This document shows, piece after piece, positions 7,267 to 12,357 of a DNA stretch of 15,533 nucleotides. Made by a program: the position numbers and the translations under genes. How positions within the stretch are numbered: the stretch's first letter is position 1; every line of letters begins with the position of its first letter. The DNA comes from Eggerthellaceae bacterium UBA5906 (GTDB lineage Bacteria; Actinomycetota; Coriobacteriia; Coriobacteriales; Eggerthellaceae), in assembly GCA_002431805.1 (NCBI GenBank), contig DJEE01000054.1, positions 1 through 15,533 of the forward strand. The letters are read 5' to 3'. The notes under the pieces are model-generated. The model ran no database searches. It worked only from the letters and a program-made list of their open reading frames with translations, and was not told the origin of the DNA.

Positions 7267-8040
7267 TTATGCCGTCAGGCGAATGCCCACATAGGCTGCC
7301 GTGTCGGGAAGGCCCTTGATGTCGTACTTGTCCGAAAGGGCCGTGGCCGAAACGCGCCAGGTGTAGGTGGTGTCGTCGATGTCAACCGTTCCGGCTTCGA
7401 ACATGTTGCCAACCTCATCGGTATCGATGCCGTTGCTGCTGATGGTTGTCGTGTCGAAGCCTTCTGCGGCAATGGCCGATTGAATGGCGGCTTCAAGCGA
7501 ACTTGAGGAGAAATCGGCATAGCGCACCACAAAGCTCAGTCCATCGGAGCGATCGACGCTCAGCGACCAGCTGCCGTTAAGCAGCAGCGCGGCGTTTGAG
7601 GCCGATAAACTGGATACGCCTTTGGCATACATGGCCGCAGCGTCGGTAACGCTTACATCGGCCGGAAGTTTCACCAGGTCAAGGCCAGACGACCCATCGG
7701 GGGTTTGGTTGTACACGGTGTAGCCGGCGGCTGCGAACGTATCAAGGATGGTTTGGTCGTCCATGTCGGCTAGCTGGGTAAGCACGGGCAGGTCGTACGT
7801 GACGCTGCGCGACAGGTTTTCCTCAACGCTGGCCTGGCTTTCCTCATTTGCGCTGCTGACAGCGCCGATAACATTCGACGCCAGGCGAAAGCCGATGATG
7901 ATGGCCACAACCACGAATACGCCGGCGATGATTTGCTGGCTGCGCGGCATAGCGATGGGGCGTGCAAGGCGCGAGCCATCCATGTAGCGGATATTGCCCT
8001 GCTCGACGGTGTAGTCGGCGGGATGATGAAAAAGCGGCAT
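7267..8040 (-). CDS. Unrecognised single-pass membrane protein, extracytoplasmic C-terminus
   Basis: I do not recognise this 257-residue protein. A 35-residue N-terminal segment (including VEQGNIRYMDGSRLARPIAM) precedes one hydrophobic helix (about 36-57, IIAGVFVVVAIIIGF). A soluble domain of about 200 residues follows, acidic, Ser/Ala/Asp-rich and without cysteine. Basic residues before the helix (SRLARP, MPRS) predict N-in, C-out. The outer part begins with a likely helical linker and contains the aromatic stretches TYTWRVSA and SFVVRYADF, suggestive of beta structure. Start: GAGG about 8 bases upstream of the ATG and a clear promoter (TATACT with TGn). It is transcribed away from the terC riboswitch, and the two promoter regions interleave. 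It could be a lipid-surface or sensor protein; no function is proposed. Confidence 0.8.
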   Translation of the reverse strand: MPLFHHPADYTVEQGNIRYMDGSRLARPIAMPRSQQIIAGVFVVVAIIIGFRLASNVIGAVSSANEESQASVEENLSRSVTYDLPVLTQLADMDDQTILDTFAAAGYTVYNQTPDGSSGLDLVKLPADVSVTDAAAMYAKGVSSLSASNAALLLNGSWSLSVDRSDGLSFVVRYADFSSSSLEAAIQSAIAAEGFDTTTISSNGIDTDEVGNMFEAGTVDIDDTTYTWRVSATALSDKYDIKGLPDTAAYVGIRLTA

Positions 8041-8084
8041 GGGAACCTCTTGCGGTAATGTGTCGATGGTTTGTGTGCGGCATC

Positions 8085-8113
8085 AGTATAGCATTGCGGG
8101 TGCGGGCTGCTCA
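8085..8113 (-). promoter_or_regulatory. Promoter of the divergent membrane-protein gene (extended -10)
   Basis: On the minus strand, TATACT (8090-8085) is preceded by TGC (8093-8091), an extended -10. TGAGCA (8113-8108) stands at 17-bp spacing as a poor -35. The predicted start is near 8078, about 38 nt before the ATG. It interleaves with the proposed terC leader promoter on the other strand. Confidence 0.55.
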
Positions 8114-8122
8114 TGGTAGCCT
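8094..8122 (+). promoter_or_regulatory. Candidate promoter of the terC leader
   Basis: TTGCGG (8094-8099), a 17-bp spacer ending in TGG, and TAGCCT (8117-8122) form a plausible promoter. The predicted start at about 8129 falls exactly where the riboswitch fold begins. The -10 match is moderate, so position is the main support. Confidence 0.4.
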
Positions 8123-8128
8123 ACGGAA

Positions 8129-8224
8129 AGCCCATGGGGGAGTAGCAGGCAGGACATACCTGCGGTGCGTTCAACATCGTGGTCGCAAGACCTGGCGTAC
8201 CTGAAATTGCAAGACTCATGGCGC
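8129..8224 (+). ncRNA. yybP-ykoY family manganese riboswitch (aptamer)
   Basis: The leader of terC contains the family's hallmark segments in order: GGGGAGTAG (8137-8145), a hairpin GCAGG/CCTGC (8149-8153 with 8159-8163), GTTCAACATC (8170-8179), a GNRA-capped hairpin GGTC-GCAA-GACC (8181-8192) inside a GGTGCG/CGTACC helix (8164-8169 with 8196-8201), and CTGAAATTGC (8201-8210). A closing helix pairs GCCCATG (8130-8136) with CATGGCGC (8217-8224, one bulge). Known members bind Mn2+ between the first and third conserved loops and commonly control TerC-type genes, as here. The closing helix uses bases that also form the terminator's left arm, so Mn2+ binding should prevent termination (an ON switch). 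Confidence 0.88.
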
Positions 8225-8259
8225 AACGCTTGCCGGCGTTGCGCCATGAGTCTTTTTTT
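8211..8259 (+). terminator. Intrinsic terminator acting as riboswitch expression platform
   Basis: A perfect 19-bp stem (8211-8229 with 8236-8254, loop TTGCCG) ends in seven T (8253-8259). No + strand gene lies upstream; it sits between the riboswitch aptamer and terC, so it is a regulatory attenuator. Its left arm overlaps the aptamer's 3' closing strand (8217-8224). Confidence 0.92.
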
Positions 8260-8314
8260 ATCTGCTACTTCGGGCGCATGTCGGACATTTAGACAAGAAG
8301 GAGCTTTAGCTTTC

Positions 8315-9160
8315 ATGGACCTTTCCATCTTCGCAACGCCCGAGGCGTGGATCAGCTTGGTCACCCTCATGTTTCTAGAGGTGGTGCTTGGCGTTGACAA
8401 CATCGTGTTCATTTCCATCACCACTAACCGCCTGCCACCGGAAAAACAGCACATCGGCCGCAAGCTAGGCCTGCTCGGCGCTATGGTGTCGCGCTGTATC
8501 TTCCTATGCTTTGCCAGCTTCTTGGTGCATATGACCAATCCGCTATTTACCATTGACCTGGGATTTTTCTCTCATGATTTCAATGTGCGCGACTTGGTGC
8601 TGCTGCTTGGCGGCGCGTACCTTATTTATAAGGGCATCCAGGAGCTGCGCGACGTGCTGGCGCTTACCGAAGAGAAAGCCGAGCATTCCGAAGAGCACAA
8701 AGAGCTGCATCGCATCGGCCTGGGCCAAGCAGTAGCCACCATCATGGTCATGGACGTGGTGTTCTCCATTGACTCGGTTATCACGGCGGTTGGCTTGGCG
8801 CAGCATTTGATCATCATGATCATGGCCGTGGTGTTCGCCATTATCATCATGATGGTGTTCATCGACGCCATCTCCGACTTCATCAACAAGCACACGGAAA
8901 TGAAGATCTTGGCGTTGGTGTTCATCACCGTCATCGGCGTGCTGCTGTTCTTGGATTCGCTGGGTATCAACTCCGGCATCGAAGTGCTTGATATGCATAT
9001 GGAGAAGCTGATGGTGTACTTTGCCATGGTGTTCGCCGTTATCCTCGAGCTCATTCAAATGCGTTGGTCAAGTAACCTTGCGAAGTGGAAGGCCGAGCAG
9101 GGCGAAGCCAAACAGGGTAATGCCGAGCAAGATGGCGGTGCAGAAAAACCTGAGAACTAG
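8315..9160 (+). CDS. TerC family integral membrane protein, probable Mn2+ exporter
   Basis: This 281-residue protein of about seven helices carries the TerC signatures: LEVVLGVDNIVFISI (about 21-35, with Glu22 and Asp28) and MDVVFSIDSVITAVGLA (146-162, with Asp147 and Asp153), plus FIDAISDF (183-190). Acidic residues within helices are the expected metal ligands. TerC-family proteins such as Alx, YkoY and YceF take part in manganese efflux or in metallating secreted enzymes. The acidic cytosolic loop (EEKAEHSEEHKE) and the charged tail after residue 255 (KWKAEQGEAKQ...) are soluble. The start is ATG 8315 with AAGGAG at 8298-8303; the open frame continues upstream to 8165 only because it crosses the riboswitch. 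The manganese riboswitch directly upstream strongly supports manganese-responsive expression. Confidence 0.93.
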   Translation: MDLSIFATPEAWISLVTLMFLEVVLGVDNIVFISITTNRLPPEKQHIGRKLGLLGAMVSRCIFLCFASFLVHMTNPLFTIDLGFFSHDFNVRDLVLLLGGAYLIYKGIQELRDVLALTEEKAEHSEEHKELHRIGLGQAVATIMVMDVVFSIDSVITAVGLAQHLIIMIMAVVFAIIIMMVFIDAISDFINKHTEMKILALVFITVIGVLLFLDSLGINSGIEVLDMHMEKLMVYFAMVFAVILELIQMRWSSNLAKWKAEQGEAKQGNAEQDGGAEKPEN

Positions 9161-9179
9161 TATCGTAACGCATCAAAAT

Positions 9180-9206
9180 GAAAGACCCTGCCAGGCAGGG
9201 TCTTTC
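9180..9206. terminator. Bidirectional terminator between terC and the lipid kinase
   Basis: GAAAGACCCTG (9180-9190) and CAGGGTCTTTC (9196-9206) form a perfect 11-bp stem with a CCAGG loop. It lies between two convergent stops (9160 and 9208). On the minus strand the stem is followed by ATTTTG and on the plus strand by GCTATTT, so it can serve both genes. Confidence 0.85.
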
Positions 9207-9207
9207 G

Positions 9208-10116
9208 CTATTTGGCGAACTGGCTGTAGCCTTCGTCGGATATGAACAGGCGCGTGGCGCGCGGCAAGATGCGCGCCGAAAACGGGGTAACAAGCCCGGT
9301 TGGCTCGCCGTCGTATTGCACTTCCATGGGCGGGTCTGCCTTCACGGAAACGGTGCGCGTGCGGAAAATCTCAAGCGCATCGGTGCGATCGGGGAATTCT
9401 CCGTCGCGGTCTAGGATTCCGGCGAACAGGGCAGGTATCAGGTCGAACGCCGTTTTCGCCTTCAGCACCACCACGTCGAACTCGCCGTCGCGCGGCTCGT
9501 TGTCGTGTGTGACGGTGATGTCGAACTGGATTTTCGAGAAGTTCACCAGCAGCACGCCTAACCCCTCGCTTTCAACGGTGCCGCTGTCAAGCTCAAGGGT
9601 GAGCTTCGATTGCTGCGGCATGGCGTTTACCACGGCGGATTTCAGGTAGGCAATGGGGCCGAGCAAGCGTTTGCCGCGCTGGGCGCCGCGCATGATGGTG
9701 GCGTCGTAGCCAGCGCCTGCCATGATGGAGAAGCCGAATTTGCGGTCGCCTACGCATATCTCGCCCATGTCGAAGTCAAGCGTCTGCCCACTGCGCACCA
9801 TCTTCGCCAGCGCGTGCGGTTCAAGCGGGCTGGCAAGGTTGAGCGCAAGCAGGTTTGCCGTTCCGGCGGGGAAGGGCAGCACGGGGATGCCCGTGTTCGC
9901 TAAAAGGTAGCATACGGTTGCCACGGTGCCATCGCCGCCGGCGGCGATCACGGCATCGTATTTTTGCGCACCTTCTACCAGCGCCTCAACAGGTGTGGTG
10001 CCGTTCGTGCAGCGCATGCATATTTCATCGCCGTCGGTGGCAAAGCTGCGCATGAAGTCGTACACAGCGCCTTCGCCGTAGCCCGATGACAGGTTGTTAA
10101 TGACGAGCAGTTTCAC
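9208..10116 (-). CDS. Diacylglycerol kinase / YegS-BmrU family lipid kinase
   Basis: This 302-residue protein has a DAGK catalytic domain: the nucleotide loop AAGGDGTVATV (about 58-68, GGDGT core), FPAGTANLLALNL (about 82-94), GAGYDA (about 134-139) and a C-terminal beta-rich lid ending with VQYDGEP, the conserved DGE motif. Relatives phosphorylate diacylglycerol or similar lipids with ATP at the membrane face, for example DgkB in Gram-positive phospholipid recycling; the substrate cannot be decided here. The start is GTG 10116 (MKLLVINNLSSG) because AAAGGGGG (10122-10129) is an excellent SD and the family begins there. The frame stays open to 10236, but that part crosses the rnd start and lacks similarity. 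It is divergent from rnd with a 69-bp gap and shares a terminator with terC. Confidence 0.92.
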   Translation of the reverse strand: MKLLVINNLSSGYGEGAVYDFMRSFATDGDEICMRCTNGTTPVEALVEGAQKYDAVIAAGGDGTVATVCYLLANTGIPVLPFPAGTANLLALNLASPLEPHALAKMVRSGQTLDFDMGEICVGDRKFGFSIMAGAGYDATIMRGAQRGKRLLGPIAYLKSAVVNAMPQQSKLTLELDSGTVESEGLGVLLVNFSKIQFDITVTHDNEPRDGEFDVVVLKAKTAFDLIPALFAGILDRDGEFPDRTDALEIFRTRTVSVKADPPMEVQYDGEPTGLVTPFSARILPRATRLFISDEGYSQFAK

Positions 10117-10185
10117 CGCTGCCCCCTTTCTTGCATTATCATTACATGGTACCGCAGATAGTAAGTGAACGTGAGGAATTACCGG

Positions 10186-11340
10186 GTGTACATCGCAAAC
10201 CAAGAAACCCTTGAGGCATTTATCGCCCGCGCGCACCGCTCAGGCGTGCTCGCCATCGACACTGAGTTTCTCCGCGAGAAAACATATTATGCTCGTTTGT
10301 GTTTGATTCAACTTGCCACCGATGACGAAGTGGTCATCGTCGACCCGTTTGCCGTGAGCGATTTGCATGTGCTCGCGCCGCTTTTGGAAGACGAAAACGT
10401 GATGAAGATCCTGCATGCCGGCGGGCAGGACCTTGAGATTTTATGGCATGAAGTGGGTGCGCTGCCGCACCCGTTGTTCGACACGCAAGTTGCCGCTGCG
10501 CTTTTGGGGCATACGCAGCAGATTGGCTACGGTGCACTGGTAAGCGCCGAATGCGGGGTGCAGCTGCGCAAAGTGGACTCGTTTACCGATTGGTCGCGCC
10601 GCCCTCTGTCCGATTCCCAGCTTGAGTATGCGGCCGATGATGTGATTTACCTGCCGCGCATGTACAACCATATGCGCTCCGAGCTGGAAAGCCAGGGTAG
10701 GTTGCACTGGCTTGACCCGGAGTTTGCCGAAATGTGCGACCCGGCGCGCTTTGAATCCGACGAACGCGAACGGTATCGGCGCTTAAAGCGCGTAGGGCAG
10801 CTTTCGCGTCGCCAACTTGCCGCGGCGCGCGAGGTGGCTGCATGGCGTGAGCTTACGGCGCAGAAGCGCAACGTGCCGCGCAAGTGGGTTATCACCGACG
10901 AGCAGATTGTGGAAGCGTGCAAGCGCGACGCGCGCACCATCGATGACTTGTTCATGGTGCGCGGCATGCGCGAAAAGCTGAACACGCGCGATGCCCGTGC
11001 GGTGGCGGCGCTTATGAAGGCTGCCATGGACGCAAGCCCCGATACGTGGCCCGAGCCCGACCGCAGCGGCAAAAACGAGCCGAACGTTGATGCGCCGCTT
11101 GATTTGATGACGGCCCTTGTGCGCCTGCGCGCAAAGGAAAACGGCGTGGCGTTTCCCACGTTGGCCAGCCATGATGACCTCGTGCGCGTGGCGCGCGGGT
11201 ATCGCGAGGGCATTGATTTGTTGCGCGGATGGCGTCGCGCGTTGGTGGGCGAAGAGCTTCTGGAGCTTTTGGAAGGTAAGCTGGTGCTATCGATCGAAGG
11301 CCACGAGCTGAAAGTCACGCGTCTCGACGGCGAAGAATGA
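10186..11340 (+). CDS. rnd: Ribonuclease D
   Basis: RNase D is a 3'-5' exoribonuclease that trims tRNA precursors and other structured RNAs. The DEDDy exonuclease motifs are complete: DTEFLREKTYY (Asp25, Glu27), HAGGQDLEIL (Asp82) and YAADDVIYLPRMY (Tyr148, Asp152). An HRDC domain follows (about 205-275, ARE VAAWRELTAQKRN...MVRGM), and the C-terminal 100 residues are a second HRDC-like helical region. The 384-residue length is normal. GTG 10186 (MYIANQETLEAFI) is chosen because GAGGA (10173-10177) is the only SD and the family begins about there; GTG 10165 and 10171 are in frame and add seven or five residues. It appears monocistronic, followed by a REP-like element. Confidence 0.93.
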   Translation: MYIANQETLEAFIARAHRSGVLAIDTEFLREKTYYARLCLIQLATDDEVVIVDPFAVSDLHVLAPLLEDENVMKILHAGGQDLEILWHEVGALPHPLFDTQVAAALLGHTQQIGYGALVSAECGVQLRKVDSFTDWSRRPLSDSQLEYAADDVIYLPRMYNHMRSELESQGRLHWLDPEFAEMCDPARFESDERERYRRLKRVGQLSRRQLAAAREVAAWRELTAQKRNVPRKWVITDEQIVEACKRDARTIDDLFMVRGMREKLNTRDARAVAALMKAAMDASPDTWPEPDRSGKNEPNVDAPLDLMTALVRLRAKENGVAFPTLASHDDLVRVARGYREGIDLLRGWRRALVGEELLELLEGKLVLSIEGHELKVTRLDGEE

Positions 11341-11358
11341 AGCGAAAGCATTGTTAAA

Positions 11359-11417
11359 CGCTCGTGTGAACGCGGGGATGGCTGCGCACTGAGGTAGCGC
11401 TCGTGTGAACGCGGGGA
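11359..11417 (+). repeat. 20-bp direct repeat, two copies
   Basis: CGCTCGTGTGAACGCGGGGA occurs perfectly at 11359-11378 and 11398-11417, 39 bp apart, just after rnd. The second copy runs into the left arm of the large inverted repeat, so the first looks like a truncated copy of the same element. Confidence 0.8.
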
Positions 11418-11491
11418 CGGAGGGGGTGTTCACGGTAGCCCATCTCGTTTCCTGAAACGTTTCCGTGAACACCCCCTCCGTCCCTGCGTTC
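11407..11491. repeat. REP-like palindromic element with 29-nt inverted arms
   Basis: The arms at 11407-11435 and 11463-11491 are inverse complements with one mismatch (28 of 29; the mismatch is a G-U pair in RNA). Core words are GGGACGGAGGGGGTGTTCAC and its complement. The 27-nt loop holds a smaller palindrome, CGTTTC-CT-GAAACG (11446-11459). GGGACGG-type palindromes resemble REP elements spread by RAYT transposases. No coding sequence or U-tract is associated. It could also protect or terminate the rnd mRNA. Confidence 0.75.
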
Positions 11492-11577
11492 GCGATAACT
11501 CTTTAGTCGTGCACCTTACTTGCGCAACCGTTTTGGTTACGGTTTGCGAACGTTTCGCGGGAACGCTTGTGAAGGTG

Positions 11578-11605
11578 TTTGCAGAGCGTTTCACTTCGGT
11601 ATACT
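11578..11605 (+). promoter_or_regulatory. Promoter of the yugP-xseA-xseB unit
   Basis: TTTGCA (11578-11583), a 16-bp spacer and TATACT (11600-11605) form the best promoter in the 350-bp gap. The predicted start is near 11612, leaving an untranslated leader of about 79 nt. Confidence 0.55.
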
Positions 11606-11621
11606 CGCTTGGTGAGCTAAT

Positions 11622-11661
11622 GGCAGCCGGTTGCGGTTGCCCCTTTGCGCCGGGATGGCGC
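11622..11661 (+). promoter_or_regulatory. Structured 5' leader of yugP: two tandem hairpins
   Basis: GGCAGCCG (11622-11629) pairs with CGGTTGCC (11634-11641; one G-U) around a four-base loop. GCGCC (11647-11651) pairs with GGCGC (11657-11661). The SD AAGGAG follows at 11673. It matches no riboswitch class I know. Confidence 0.35.
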
Positions 11662-11690
11662 TTACCCCTGTTAAGGAGTGCATGACCCTT

Positions 11691-12353
11691 ATGAGCATGA
11701 GCTATCTGTCCCTTATCGTGGTGACCATGGTTATCGGCATGGGTGCTACGTGGTATGTGAATCGCCAGATCAACAAGTACACGCATGTTGCCGCCTCCAC
11801 GCGTATCACCGGTGCCCAGATGGCCGAGCGCATGCTGGCTGCAAACGGTGTCACCGGTGTGCAGATTCATCGCGGCGGCCCGCAGCAAGATCACTTCGAT
11901 CCGCGCACGAATTCCATCACGCTTGACCCCGATGCCTTCGGCGGCACGTCCATCACGGCTATCGCCACCGCGTGTCATGAGGTTGGCCATGCCTGTCAGT
12001 TTGCCGAAGGCTACGCGCCCATGAAAATTCGCGGCGCGTTGGTTCCGGCGGTGAACTTCGCTTCGAACGCTTGGGTGTTTCTGCTGATGATCGGCATCTT
12101 CATGCATATGGCCGGTCTGACCACGCTTGCCATTATCTTGTACGCCGTTGTGGTGCTGTTCCAGCTGGTCACGTTGCCCGTTGAGTTCGATGCATCGCGC
12201 CGAGGCCTGGCGTTTTTGACCACGCAGGGCATTTCTCAAACCGAGCAATCCGGCGCGTATTCCGTGTTGCGCGCCTGCGCGCTCACTTATGTGGCCGCTG
12301 CGCTCACGTCTATCCTGCAGTTGCTGTGGCTTTTGCAGTCCCGCGACGAGTAG
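11691..12353 (+). CDS. YugP-type neutral zinc metallopeptidase, membrane-bound
   Basis: This 220-residue membrane protein of the YugP/PF04298 family has an N-terminal helix (about 2-18). The zinc motif HEVGH lies inside TACHEVGHACQFAEGYAP (His96, Glu97, His100). Two hydrophobic helices follow (about 120-142 and 143-163). LPVEFDASRRGLAFL (162-176) holds Glu165, the likely third zinc ligand, and a last helix is at about 195-215. The family is predicted to be membrane metallopeptidases; substrates are not established to my knowledge. Start: AAGGAG (11673-11678) is 12 bases before ATG 11691 and only 3 before ATG 11682, so the protein may be three residues longer. The frame is open up to TTG 11631, but that covers the leader hairpins. 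xseA starts within 5 bp of its stop. Confidence 0.92.
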   Translation: MSMSYLSLIVVTMVIGMGATWYVNRQINKYTHVAASTRITGAQMAERMLAANGVTGVQIHRGGPQQDHFDPRTNSITLDPDAFGGTSITAIATACHEVGHACQFAEGYAPMKIRGALVPAVNFASNAWVFLLMIGIFMHMAGLTTLAIILYAVVVLFQLVTLPVEFDASRRGLAFLTTQGISQTEQSGAYSVLRACALTYVAAALTSILQLLWLLQSRDE

Positions 12354-12357
12354 TCCT

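Noticed and set aside
8165..8314. 50-residue upstream extension of terC
   Set aside because: It would translate through the riboswitch and terminator. The SD and the family N-terminus support ATG 8315.
8543..9058. Minus-strand His/Asp-rich frame resembling a metal-binding protein
   Set aside because: It is the complement of TerC membrane helices (ATC/ATG-rich codons read as GAT/CAT). The His/Asp richness is an artefact.
10131..10164. Promoter for rnd or the kinase in the 69-bp divergent gap
   Set aside because: TTGCAT and GATAAT-like boxes exist, but their spacing does not fit, or the predicted start would fall inside the kinase SD.
10117..10236. 40-residue N-terminal extension of the lipid kinase
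   Set aside because: GTG 10116 has an excellent SD and matches the family start; the extension runs antisense into rnd.
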